Assembly (NCBI GenBank): GCA_963969365.1
Contig: OZ017755.1
Span: 2,232,001 to 2,296,000 of the forward strand
DNA from: Asterochloris sp. CNOR1
Lineage: Eukaryota > Chlorophyta > Trebouxiophyceae > Trebouxiales > Trebouxiaceae
DNA: 64,000 nt
Direction of reading: 5' to 3'
How positions within the stretch are numbered: position 1 is the first letter of the stretch; each line of letters begins with the position of its first letter. Shown piece by piece: positions 32,501 through 45,200 of the stretch. Below the pieces are notes generated by a model, which was not told where the DNA came from, ran no database searches, and saw only the letters and a program-made list of their open reading frames with translations. A program made the position numbers and the translations under genes.

Positions 32501-35500
32501 GTCTTCTATCGCCAGCGAGACCAGCTGTTCTTCCCTGTGGAGGCCTACAGTCTCCCTGTCACCCTCCTGCGCATCCCCTACTCTGCCATCATTGCTGTGG
32601 CATGGACCTCTTTCTGTTACTTTGTGATAGGCTTCTCTCCACAGCCTGGCAGGTGAGCATAGCAGCGCATGGCAGTTCCAGGACTGGGCCCTTCTGTTGT
32701 GGCGCTTTGTCCCTGCATACTTGGCTGTGCCCATGCCATATTGCATCACAAGGCGCTCATGCCGGCCAAATGTTCTCGACTGTAGACTGGATTGGCACCA
32801 TCACAAGTGCTAGCCAGGCCATGCTGGCATCACCTTATGCTTTTGGCCGCCACTTGACTCTGCACCGCCATCAGCTCAGGTGCTGGTGATGGCCAACAAT
32901 TGTTGCTTTGTTGCCTGCAGGTTTTTCCTGTTCCTTCTCTACACCTTCTTGGTCAACCAGCAGGTGAGTATTGGCCAGGCAGTCATGGCGGTGCAAGGAG
33001 CAGCACCACTTCTCCCCTCACCATGCACTTGATGTTTGATGTTTCGATCTGCAGGCCATCACTATCTTCAGAGCCATTGCTGCCGTCGGCAGGTGAGGCA
33101 TGGTGTTTGCTGCTGCAAACTAGAGCAATGCTTCATCATCTGGCAGGCTGCAGATATTGTCAGGCTTGACATGCAACTTCCTGCCTGCCCGGGTGCAGGG
33201 AGGTGGTTTTGTGCAACGCCTTCTGCTTCTGCTACATTGGCTTTGGCCTACTGTGCAATGGCTTCCTGGTCCTCCAAAGTGAGCAACCTGGCTCCTTTGA
33301 CGGTCTGACAGTTGCTTGTGTCACTCAGAGCAACGCTGGCCAAGCGCTGGCCAGACACAGGGTTGCCTGCCCTGAGTCTGCTCTGCCGTCAGCTGGTCAG
33401 GCGCTGCAGCACTCACAATGCTTCTCACATGGTGTCAAACATGTTGTGTTGCTCTGCATGCTGTCAGCCCATCAGCTGCCAATACATGGCAGTCATGGGA
33501 GCTAACGAGACTGACAGATGGCTCAGCTAAGGCACCAGAAGTGGCCTGCCCGCCTGCTGGTTACATTGGCGCTTGGCAAGCCCTCCGCCTCAGACAACAT
33601 AGCTTTCTGACCGCCCTGCAGTAAACCTGCCTGCCTGGGCTGGCTGGCTGTACTGGATCAACCCACTCAGCTACGCTTTGCGCGCACTGGTGCTGAATGA
33701 GTTTGAGGCGCCGAGGTGGCACAAGCCGTCGCCCTATGACCCGGCTAGGAGCCTGGGCACCTTTATTCTGGACACCTTTGACTTCAACCATGCACGCTGG
33801 TGAGCTAAAGAGCACTTCTGGGACCTTTCTTGTGTATGCCGCAAAGCATAACAGGAAAAGAAAGAGCCCTCAGACCTGCGCAGTGGTGAGGCCTTGTGGT
33901 GCCTGCTATGTGTGGAGGCCTGCTACCTGGTGCCTGCTACATAAGGCCTGCTTTGGTGGCTCTGCCAGATACATGAACGCCTGCACGTTGACACTAATGA
34001 CCTCTGAGAACCCTGATCGACATTCCTGACACCTATCAGTGTGCCCATGCTTTTAGGGCCTGCGCTCTTGGTGTGTCCTTGGTGCTGCTGTTTGCTGGTG
34101 CTGCTGCTGTGCAAGATCTCGCCAGTTCCCCACGAGATTGAGGCATATCATCTGGAGATGGAGCCTACAGATACTACACTTCCAAAACATCACCTGCTGC
34201 AACTTAATCCTTGGGGCGTCGATACTAAGCTGCCTCAGCCGCCAGCTCACCCGCAAACATCTGCGTTACCGGCTTTGCAGGTGGACGGGTGCTTCTGTGG
34301 GCGTCTTGGTGGCTTTCATCCTGGCAGCCAATGTGGTTATTGTGGTTGGGCTCAAGACGCTGCCCCCGCCAGGCAGGCGCCAGGCAGTGGTCCCCCCTAG
34401 CAAGGACAAGGAAGACCAGCCTGCACCTGAGGCCCAGCCTGGGAAGCCACAGCGTCAGCCTGGGCTGCGGCAGAAGGACTCCCCAGGCAGCGAGCCGACC
34501 AGCTCTGTGGGCCACAGCAGCGGGGGCCTGGCGGTGGCACCTGACAGCAGCCGCTCCCTGGGGGGCGCAGCGCCTCTGGAGCCTGTCAGCAGTCGCTCCA
34601 TTGGTGGGGCGACGCCAGGGCACAGCGACAACCCTGAGGGGCCTGAGGGGGCAGTGCTGGGCTTCCAGCCCATCACAATGACCTTCAGGTATTGGTGTTC
34701 AGTACGCTGTTGAGTCTGACTGCAAGAGCGATACCAAGCCTAACGTGCAGCCCCGGGCTTTGAGCCCTCTAGGTCCAGGTCTGTGCACAGAGCACTGCTA
34801 AGCCCACCTGCGCAAGTGATGAGAGGCCTGTCGGGGTCAATGCCAGGCTTGCAGCAAATCAGGTCGACCTTTGCATGTCACAGGCACCATTGCTCAAACC
34901 CTCAGATGTGGGCGTCTGACAAAATGGCTGCATCCCCTTGCTTCATGCCATGGGCACATCTGGCCGTTGCAAGCCTTGACGCAAAGCTGAACAGGTGGGG
35001 TCACTCTGACCCTGCAGTCCCTGGCGTCACTACTGAAGCTGCCAAGCGCAAGAATAACCAGGCCACACTTTGCATGTTTGAGGCTACACATGCTGCTGGG
35101 GTACCTGCAGGGACCTGCACTACTTTGTCGTGGTTGGCGCCGCGGCTCAGAAGGGCCGCAAGGCAGACGAAGGCGCCAAGGCCACCGAGATCGACCTGCT
35201 GCACTCCATCACAGGAGCCTTCCGGCCCGGCGTCCTCACAGCTCTCATGGTGTGTGCTGGCGCACTTCGCTGCTGTGAGACATTGGCAATGCTTAGCTTC
35301 CCTGCTATTTAGATATTATCAGCCACAGGGGCATGCTCCTGCTGCGCTTGTGTAACTCTAGATGTCCCTTGGTACGCCTGCCTGTGCTTGCAGCTGGCAG
35401 ATGGCACTGCAGCACAGGCTTGTTGCTCTTTGTGGCGGAAGGCACTGCAGCAGACTTGTGACTGTATATGTAAGACACTTCTGTAGTGGGCCACACATTG

Positions 35501-38500
35501 TCCAACAGTGCTTACTTTTGCGTGCAGGGCGCCACGGGAGCAGGCAAAACCACTCTGTGAGGTTGCGCTTTCGTCACATGCTGTGTGTCTTGGGCGCCTG
35601 GTGCGCCAGATGCATTGCCGTCAATCGTGGATGTGGCTGATACTCATGTTGTGCAAATGCAGGATGGATGTGGTGTGCTGCAGAAAGACAAGTGAGGCCA
35701 CGACAGTCTGCATGTTCTTTTGGCTGCTCCTGTGTCGAGCTTGTGTGCATTCTCACGAGGGTTGCAATCCTTTGCCACAGCCAAGCCCCAGCAGAAACCT
35801 GCTAGGCCCCTTGCAGGGGACCTCAGATGTCATGCTTTCACGATGGGCAGCCTGAGTCCAGCACGTCTCCTATCATTTGTGACACTGCCCTGTCTTCAGG
35901 TGGCCGAGTGACAGGCGAGGTAAAGGTGAATGGACACCCTCAGGTGGCCAGCACTTTCACTCGGGTCTCAGGCTATGTCGAGCAGGTGGGGGGCAGACGT
36001 CTCAGCCTGTGTCACAGCATGCTCTGACAGCAAGCTTGGCTGGTATTGACAGTTGTGGGCAATGCCTGTCATGAGCGACTCAACATCATTCTACTCTTGC
36101 CCCATGTTGTTGTCGAGGTGCCTGCAGCGTTTAGTGGTGCACGTCATGCTAACACGCAGCCATGCTGGCTGTGCACTCTACAGCATGCTGCAAAGCATCT
36201 GCACATGTCAAGCCAGTTTGCATCTACCGCAGTCAGCTCTGGCCTGCCTGGTGCAGAATGATCTGCATAGCCCCCAGGCCACCATAAAGGAGGCTCTTTG
36301 GTTCTCAGCGCGGCTCAGGCTCGGCCCTGAGGTCAGCAACAAGGTCATGTGGGGCTTCATCTATCAGGTGGGTGCTGCATTGTACCTCGCACGTCCAATG
36401 TTTGGGTGGAAATGCTGCATATTGCCAGCCTACAGCATCTTTTGCTTCCAGCATCGCTGCGGCCACCTTGATGCCTGGTCACCACCATGAAGCAATCCCT
36501 TGAGAGTGCCAGCTGCGGGTGCAGGTGATGGAGCTTGTTGAGCTCACGCCGCTGCAGAATGCACTGGTTGGGCTGGCAGGCGTGACTGGGCTGTCTGTGG
36601 TGAGTGCTGAAGGCTCACACAATGTATGCTTGGCACAGTCGCCAGCTGCAAAGTCTCACTCTGGCAACAGCGTGCTTCACTCGGACTGCGGTTAGGATGT
36701 TTCTATTGCCGGCCTGGCCTCGCACATTGCAGCGTTGCTAATGTCCAGCACGATGGCAGGCTGATGAGCATTTGGCGCCTGGCTGCAGGAGCAACGCAAG
36801 AGGCTGACCATTGCTGTGGAGCTGGTGAGGCCTCTGGCCTGCAATGTCCTTGCTCTGAGCTTCATCAGGCTGCATGGCCTTCATTACATGGAATGCTAAG
36901 CGAGCTGCTCATGCCTGGAGCTGCTTGTTTGCCCATCATGCTGGTATCTGCCTTTGTCAGGAGGCTTGGGCTTTGCTCTGTGGCAGGCACATGGCCTTGT
37001 TGCCCCATGTTGGGATGCTGCTCTGCAGGTGGCCAACCCTGCTTGTGTGTTCATGGACGAGCCCACATCAGGTAGGGGACCCAGTGGCTGCAGTGCTGCT
37101 AAGGGACTCTCAACAAGTCTTGCACCTGCTGTGCGAACCTCTCACCAGAGGACATGCACGCCCCTGGACTGTCAAGTCATGCAGCAGCTGATTGCACTTT
37201 TTCTGTCTGAGTAATCTCTGTGGCCTCAGGCTGCCTCCCTGCATCAGTCCAGAAGGCCCTGGCTGCAGCTGCAGCCTACTAAGTCTTCCTGAAGCATAAG
37301 GCTGCGTTCATGTCACTGTGTGGCTTGCAGGTCTGGATGCGCGGGCTGCTGCTGTTGTGATGCGGGTGGTGCGCAACATTGTGGCAACAGGGCGGACCAT
37401 CACTGTCACCATCCACCAGCCTGCCATTGACATCTTTGAGGTGAGCTCAATAAGACTCACTCACTTGAAGTCATTGCTTGCTGCTGTCAGTACAAGGGTG
37501 CTGCATTCCATGCATGTGCACGCTGTGTGCAGGCCGGCAGCCGCTGTGTTCACTCATGCTGCAGAAGCTGCACTAGCATCAGCCAGTCAGCAGCTGGCAA
37601 GATAAAAAAGGCATGAGCCTGGCAGCAGCTCAGCTCATAGCTGTCCTGTGGGTGCTCATGCCTTGCAGGCCTGTCATGAGCTGTTGGGGTGCTGCCTGTG
37701 GATCACTAGCCTGCAGCCCTTTGACACCTTGCTGCTGACGAAGTGGGCGTGCGTCTGTGCTCAGCCTCCTGCGCTGCCTGCAGGCCTGTCATCACACGCT
37801 GCACCACTGTCTGCAGGCCTTTGACGAACTGCTGCTGATGAAGCGTGGGGGGTACGTCATCTACCAGGGGCCCCTTGGGGAGCAGTCCAGCGCCATGCTG
37901 GAGTACTTTGAGGTGAGCTGTGGCTTCAGCAGCAGCTCAGACACGTGCAGCCACAGAGACTGTGAGGTGCCAGGTTGGCTTGTGACCGATAAGAAATCTC
38001 AGGGAATGAGCGCTTAGGCCGGTGGTTTCTGGTGCTCTTCCTGAATGCACTCCATTAGCCTCCCAGCTCCTGGAGCTTCCTGCAGCAGAGAGGATCACCA
38101 TTTGTGTCAGAAGCAGCTTTGTTTGCAAATTGTGTCGACATCTGGCTCGAGCAGCATCCTGAAAAGGCAGGCCATAATTCCCTAGCTTGGCCGAGTGCTG
38201 CTGCTGGCAGCAGTGGCCACCTTGCGCATTCACTGCTGCAACTGCTGTGCAGTCAGGGCATCCTCGCTGTGAGGCGTGTGCCAAGGGCCAGCAGCAGTGC
38301 AGCTGTGGTGCCTTCTGCTCTAAGACATGCCGTTACTGCCTGCAGTGCAGCTTTGACACCCCCCCCGCTCTGAGATGAGTCTGTGCCTCTCTGCAGGTCA
38401 TCCCAGGTGTCTCTGCTCTGAGGCTCTGCAATGTGCTTTTATATCTCTTGAGGCCATTCCAGGCGCACCCATGCTGGAAAGTAAAGCTGCCAGCTGCGGT

Positions 38501-41500
38501 GCAGCTGTAACGCCCCTGCTCTGAGACGTGCCTTTGCGTATCTGCAGGCTATTCCAGGCGTGCCATGCATCGAGTCAGGGTACAACCCTGCCACCTACAT
38601 GTTGGAAGTCAGCACAGTATCCTCAGAGGAGCGGATTGGCAGGGATCTGTCAGAGGTTTACAGGGAGAGCCAGCTGTGCAGGTGTGGGGGCTGCACAGAC
38701 GCAGCAGATCCTGCTGCGGCAACATGTGCACTTCATGGGTCAGGGTGTGGCACATCTGGCGACCCTTCCCCTGCCTGCGGTACGAATTGACTAACAGGAC
38801 TGTGTCTTCATAGCTCGACTGTTCAGCATTGTGGGCTGCAATTGCAGACATAAACTGACTCCTCTTACATCTTACACACTGCTGGGGCCTTGGCTGCCCC
38901 CAGGCTGTACCCTTGTGCAGGAAAGACCTGCCTGCTGCTACAGTACTGTCATGCTGACATCGCAGGCAGGGGTAACTGCATTGACCCTGTTCCTGCACCA
39001 CTAGGTCTTTGCCCAATCAGAGCTTTTTCCACTGCTGGTGCCCATATTGCTGCCAGGCTGTGCTCACTGCCCAGGGAGAAAATCATTGTGCAGAGCTGAC
39101 CCAGGCCCCAGCCAGCATCTGGGATGCTGCGGGCGCACCTCCTTTGCCTACCTTGCGCAGTGCAAGTGGGCTTGCGTGCATGGCGGGCCCACATGTGGTT
39201 TGGAGGCGTTGCTTGACCATGTGGCTTGGGTGCTTTGATTGGCCATCTGGCTCGTGCATTGCTCGGCCATGAATGCAAGCATCTGCTGCCCCTCAGGGAG
39301 ATTGAGCAGATGGTGCTGCGGCTCAGCCAGCCGGCCCCTGGCAGCAAGCCACTGGCCTTTGATCACCCTTTCCCCCAGTCCACCTTGGCCCAGCTGTGGA
39401 TCTGCCTGCGCAAGAATTTTGTGTGCATGTGGCGATACCCCCAGTGTGAGTGCCCTGCCTCGACGCTTCTTTAGGCTCCGCTTTCTGTCCTTGCCAGCCA
39501 AAAGTGGTGGGCTTTGCCTCGGCTTTGCATAGCAGGTTTGAAGAGCGCTTGAGCAGTGTAAGCTCTGCTCCTGTTGCTACCTGAGAGGATACACTCTCCA
39601 GTTATTGTGGATAGGGACCTCAAGCTGTTGCTTGTCTATGCAGATAATGCTGCGAGGTTCACGGTCACTGTGGCCTTTGGACTGCTCATGGGCTACGTCC
39701 TTTGGGGCACAGGCAGAAAGAGGTATGAGCTTCTGCTGTGTCCAAGTGACCATCAGACTGATCAGGCAGCAGTAATGCTCAAGAGTGCAAAGCACAGAGG
39801 CACTGTTTGGGCCTGATCCAGCTTTGATTTGACCTGCGCTGCTGCTGCTGGTGCAGTGCTTCAGGGACAGGAGTCGTGCCTGGCAGCAACTGGACTGGAA
39901 AGTTGCTGACATGCTTTATGCTGACATATGGGCAGCAGCCGTGTGGGGGTTGTAACGCAGATGAAGCCTGCTCAGCAGATGCCGTCATTTTGTCCCTGCA
40001 GGAACACTGAGACGGGCATCCTGCAGCTCATTGCCTCCCAGTACCTGGCAGCCCTGATCGTGGGATTCGTGAACTCTGCCACCGTGCAGCCCATTCTGGC
40101 GCTAGAGCGCCCTGTCATGTATCGGGAGATGGGGGCAGGTTCGTCTGAACATTCATGGACTGACTCTTGCACAAGCAGCTTGTGCCTGCATTGCAGCTCT
40201 TCAGTCGTTGCGCCTCATTGTTTATCAAGAGATGGCAGTTCAAGCTGCCTCTCAATCGTTGCCTCCTGCACAAGCAGTCTGTTCAGCATCGCAACTGTAA
40301 TACTGCAGCAGAGTAGACAGCACGTGCGTGCTGCCCTTGCTTGCACAATAATCTGCAGCAGCTCAGGCTGCCCTGCACCTGTGCTGTGTCACAGAGCATG
40401 GTACGAAGCCTGCTGGTCTCCCACTGTCCGGGCAGCTGCGTCACTGTGCTGCAAAAGCACGCATGCTGCAGGCACCTTTGGATGGCAGCCCCCAGAAGCT
40501 CCCTTGCTGCATTGCCGAGCATGCCTTAGGCGCCTCTGCGCGCAGCCTCCCCATGGCCAGCTCCCAGAAGCTGCTCATTTGCTAATCTGCAGCTGGATTG
40601 TGCCCACGTCTCCCTGCACCTGCAGGCATGTACAGCCACCTGCCCTTTGCCCTGGCCCAGACCTCCATTGAGCTGCCCTACATAGTCATCCAGGCAGTCT
40701 TGTTTGCTACAATCACATACTGGATGATGGAGCTCGAGACTAACCCAGGCACGCTGCTGAACTTAGTAGTTTACATGGCTAGCAAGGCTGGCCTGCGCTG
40801 CGCCACCCCCTGCTGCTCTGCTGCATGTCTGACTGACATCAGGTCTGCTGGGGGCAGCCCAGATGCATGTGCTGTATTGCACGGTGCTGCAAGGTTGTCC
40901 AGCTTCTGCTGCCTTGGCCTCCATCAAGGTCTGCGCTCTGCTGCGAGGCTCCCCAGCTCCTGCACCACCGAACCTCCTCACGAGACTCGCGCTAAACTGC
41001 CAAAGCTCCCCCTGGCCCCGCTGCACTCCCGCCCAATTCCAGACCAGCATTGAGGCTTTCTGCCCTTGCCAGGCTCCCTCAGCTCGGCTGCGCCCTGCTG
41101 CACTCTTGCCTCCCACCAGTCCAGCTGGAGGCTTCAGCGCTGCACTGCAATCTGCACCCCAGCCTGCCATTGCCCCTGCCGTGTTCCCTGTGTCCCCCAG
41201 GCCCCGCTGCGAACAGCGTGCCAGATCTTTGCTGTGCCAGCATTTGTTGCGCAAGACACCACCAAAGGTTGCCCCGACACTTGCGTCCTGCCCTGCAGGC
41301 AAGTTCTTCTGGTATCTCTTGATTGTGTTCCTCACCCTCAGCTATTACACATATTACGGCATGGTGAGTTCTGCAATCGGGCTGCTCTTGTGGCCGTTTG
41401 TGCCGGTCTTGATGGCGGCTGGCTGTAAGCCTGCTGTGTCCTCATAGCTGCTGCCTGCCTAGACCCGCATTGCTTGATGCTGATGATTGTGAGCCTTTTG

Positions 41501-42182
41501 TGTGCTCCCCACTGCTGCCTCATCTAGACATGAACGTGCCAGTCTTGTTGTTGACCAGCGGCAGTTGGAGCCCTCTGTGTCTGCTAGCTGCCTGCAGCAC
41601 GTGCAGTCTGGCTGCTGCAGGTGGCCATCGCCTGCTCCCCGACAGTTCAGATGAGTTCAGTGGTGGCGACTTTGTGTTATGCTACATGGAACCTGTTCAG
41701 CGGTGAGCACTGCAAGTCACCCAGATGACACCTGGAATGCTACCAGTTGATATGACCCTTTGTGACCCCCAAATGTGTCTCTGTGTGCAGGCTTCATCAT
41801 GCCGGCACCACAGATAGGCTGGTAAAAGTGCAGACACTGACCCACAAGCTGCTCCTTGCATGACCCGCCCAGCTCATGCTGCGTGGCTGCATTGCCTGAC
41901 ATTGTGACTGCCGCCTTCAGGTGGTGGCGCTGGGCATTGTATGTTTCGCCGGTCTACTGGACAGTATATGGCACCACAGTGACGCAGCTGGGGGACTTGG
42001 ACCAGGAGGAGTTGCTGCTGAATGATGGAACCTCCACCACCATCTCCAGCTACCTCAGAGATTCTTATGACTTCAAATATGGCCTCAGGGGCTGGATCAT
42101 ATTCATCTTGTTTGGTTATGCCGCAGTATTCATGGGATCGACAGTTTGTGCCATCTGCAAACTCAATTGGCAGCGTAGGTAG
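26506..42182 (+). CDS. Full-size PDR-type ABCG transporter
   Basis: Plasma-membrane-type ABC exporter with the (NBD-TMD)x2 order of plant and fungal PDR proteins, probably exporting lipids, terpenoids or toxic compounds. The N-terminal exon 26506-26828 ends [11 protein letters not shown] and joins [15 protein letters not shown] (27240-27357). NBD1: Walker A GPPSSG|GKSTLL split by the intron 27655-28203, signature [13 protein letters not shown] (~29441-29477), Walker [14 protein letters not shown] (~29710-29748), H-loop region [20 protein letters not shown]1 includes [19 protein letters not shown] long polar linker (34350-34690) leads to NBD2: [10 protein letters not shown] (~35527-35560), [36 protein letters not shown] and [24 protein letters not shown]2 includes [20 protein letters not shown] and ends [10 protein letters not shown]-stop. 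I count about 40 exons. Two NBD1 junctions are notable: the one above and a GC-AG intron at 28357. Some TMD exons remain unplaced. Confidence 0.94.
37666..37856 (+). repeat. Acceptor-side echo of NBD2 exon ([12 protein letters not shown])
   Basis: The real exon starts after CTGCAG near 37817 with GCCTTTGACGAACTGCTGCT. About 105-115 bp upstream lies CTGCAG-CCCTTTGACACCTTGCTGCT (near 37712-37737), preceded, as in the source, by CAGGCCTGTCAT (37666 and 37781). The copy includes acceptor and exon start. Confidence 0.85.
38366..38572 (+). repeat. Two echoes of exon start at 38548
   Basis: The source GCTCTGAGACGTGCC...CTGCAG|GCTATTCCAGG (38517-38564) has copies at 38366-38412 (GCTCTGAGATGAGTC...CTGCAGGTCATCCCAGG) and 38413-38475 (GCTCTGAGGCTCTGC...GAGGCCATTCCAGG). 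Only the first copy keeps CTGCAG. Confidence 0.85.
40104..40282 (+). repeat. Donor-side echo of exon ending at 40138
   Basis: The source 40104-40181 (GAGCGCCCTGTCATGTATCG ... GGGCAG|GTTCGT ... TTGCACAAGCAGCTTG) is copied at 40207-40282 (GCGCCTCATTGTTTATCAAG ... CTGCACAAGCAGTCTG). Period about 103 bp. The copied coding part reads RLIVYQEM against RPVMYREM. Confidence 0.75.
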
Positions 42183-42241
42183 CACCAGCTTGACACCAAT
42201 TCTTTTCAGAAACTCTTTGCACCTGTGAACTTGAAGTATGT

Positions 42242-45200
42242 TCATTCAGATATATGCTGTTTAGCTGCCTCCAGCAATGCTGCAGGATTCCTCAAAGCGT
42301 CAGCATTCAGGAGGTCCTGCAAAGCGGGCGTGACAAAAGAGGCAGCCCGCTGCAACACTTCAGACATGAGCTGATACGCTTCTCGATATGTGGCAGTCTG
42401 AGCAGGATCCTTTGTCGATGCAGCGGGACTTTTACATGCGCACAAGACTAATTGCTCTGGGGAGTGCTCATACATGTTCAGTGGAGATGCCAGATGCCCC
42501 TTACACGCTGGAGACGCTGGAGGGGCAGGGAGGGCTTGGGGAACCCTGTCTGTCAGCTCAGCTGCCGGCGCTGTGCAGGTGTCAAGCTGCACTTCAACAA
42601 CGTCTGCACGCAGGCTCAGATGCACCCTCAGAGGCTGCTGCTGAGTGAGCCTGCAGTTTATGGCGTCACTGCCTGGAAGGTGGTTGCGGAGGACAGTGAT
42701 ACTGTACAGCAAGGGGCGTTCCGGTTCTACTGAATCATGTGCACAAGCTGGCGCAGGACTGGCTCTGGGGCTGTGTCCAGCACTGGGGGTGCTCGGGCAG
42801 TGAGCAGCGTCCCCTGTGGCAGAAAGCTGCTGGCAGGCCTCTGAGGAGCAGGCACTCAAAGCCTGTGTTCGTACATCGGAGGTTGTTTGGCTGACCTGAT
42901 CTGACTGTGCTGGCCTGACCTGGCCAAGTGGAGCGTGCTCAGCAGAAGCCTCAGCAGCCTCCACCTCCTGGCCTCGGATATTTGACCTGCTCAAGCAGCT
43001 TGCATTGGCCTGTGGGCTGCTGGCGGGGGTGGCTTGCTCTGGCTCTGCGCTAAGTCCAAACAGTGCGCCCTCCACAGCGCTGTCCAGCAGAGCAGACACT
43101 GATGGCACTGATGAGCTCCTGCACGGCATTTGGGCAGGGCAAGCTGCAGGGTGAACCTCTCAGTGTGGTTGCTGCTCCAGGCAAGGCGCTTGACATTTGC
43201 GCAGCTTCTGTGAAGTCGAGGCTTGCTGCCACGATTTCAGTCAAGTCACAGCAAGGACTTTCTCAAGGTGGCTATACATAGCAATCATCCATTAGATTTA
43301 TGATGCCCCAGCCAGCCAGTAGCACACGCAGCGGAGCAGTCGCTGGAGCCCCGGTGAGCTTCATGTATGCTTGGCCTGCTGATAGAGTGTTCAGGCTGTC
43401 ACGCAATGCCTCCAGCAGAGGCTGCTGGGAAGCAGCACGCTTGCCTTCCAAGGCTGTAGCGCGCCTCCACTTCGCAGCCGGCAGCGTCCTGCAGCCAGGC
43501 TACCACAGCTCCACTGCTGCCAGCTACATCCCTGCACATCTCCCCTGGTGCAGCCAGCGTGCCGCCATCACAGCTAGAGCCAGAGCCAGGATCTTGGCTG
43601 TGCTCAACGCTTGCCTGGACCTTTCCCAGGGTAACTGCAGCGGAGCAGAGCGCTGCTTCCTGCTCAACAGCGCTCTGGGTTGCTGCTGCAGGGCGCAGCA
43701 GCAGCGCTATGCTGCCAGGCACCTCACTGTGCTCTGCACAGTTCCCTTCTTGCTGTTGGTTGGAGGGCCGCCCTTCAGCGTGCTTCCTGACAGCATCGAT
43801 CTGCTGCAGCTTAGCAGCCACCTCTTCAGGAGTCTCGCCCACGTCTTGGCTGTGGCGTTCCGCAGTCTGCCCTGCAGTCAGGCAGGCAGCAGGCATCAAT
43901 TCACACCATTGGAGCACTGCAATCTGGCATACTGCATGCATGGAGGCATGAGATTAGCATCCGCTTTGTTGGGGCCCGCAGCTTCAGCTGCTCAAATTTC
44001 CTTGGGCTGCTGATGCTCATGCCTCGCATGTCTACTGGTCCACAGGCGCTCTGCTGCGGGAGGCCGCCTGCTGGCGCAAGCACTGTCTGCCTGTCAACAG
44101 CATTCAATGTAGCTATCTCACCATGCACACCTCCTTCAGGCCCTTGCTCAGATGGCGTTGGGGCAGCACTTTCAGCTGCCATGTGAGGTGTGCTGCCAGG
44201 CAGTCTGCTGCAGTGCACTGGCCTGCCGCCGCCACTGCCAGTCACCTTACTGCTGCTAGGCTCCGGTGCAGCTGCCTGCTGCAGGCTCAGCCCGACAGCA
44301 GCAGCACAAGGCTCCTTCTCTGTCTCAGCTGCTTGCCGCAGGCCTGGCCGTCCAGCGGCAGCACAGAGACCCTCCTCGGGCTCCCACAGTGTCCTAGCCT
44401 CTGCAGCAGCAGCCATGCCTTGTGCAGCAGGCCCGCCACTGGCAGGCTTGGCTGCGAGGGAACTGGCAGCAGGCTGCTCAGCGGAGGCAACAGCTGCCGC
44501 AGGCGGCGGCTGACCCGGTCCAGCCCTACCAGGGACCACTGAGCCTGTCTGCAGGGGCTGGAGCCTTTCATCGCCTGGCCGTGTGCAGCTCAGCACTGGT
44601 GCCTCTAGCCAGCGCCCAGCAGCTGCACCACCACACCCAGGTGCCAGCTGCTGTGGCTTTGAGCTGCCACTGTCTGCCCCTAAGCACTCATGCACTGCCA
44701 GTAAGCCCCTGGCCACGTCATCATTGGTGCCCAGAGGGCTGAGTGGCCTGCAGACCGTCAGTCCCTTGCAGCTCGATGGTGAGCTGGCTCCCTCTGAGCT
44801 GACGGGGCCTGCCGTGGCAGGGCTCAGCGTGGTGAGCCCTGCCTGAGGCTGCTTGCCCTGCTGCTGGCTGTTGCAGGCACCAGCCACGCCTGCTGAGCGA
44901 CCGTCGCCACAGGAGCTCCTGACGCCTTCTGGGGATTCCCGGTCTGCACCTGCCTGGCCTGCTGCTTGGCTCATCTCTTCTCCATGTTCAGGGTGTTCTG
45001 GGGATGCCTGGCAGCGAGACACATGCTGCTGGAGGCATCCTGCTGCAGCAGCAGGGACGCCCTGCAGGTCCCCTGCCAGGGGCGCTGATTGCCTGCCATC
45101 AGCGAAGCTGGAGGCTAGACTGGCTTCACTGCAGTGTCCACCAGCAGCCTGCAGGGGCGTGGCACCCCCACCTGGGCTCAAGGCTCTGCCTCTGCCGTTT

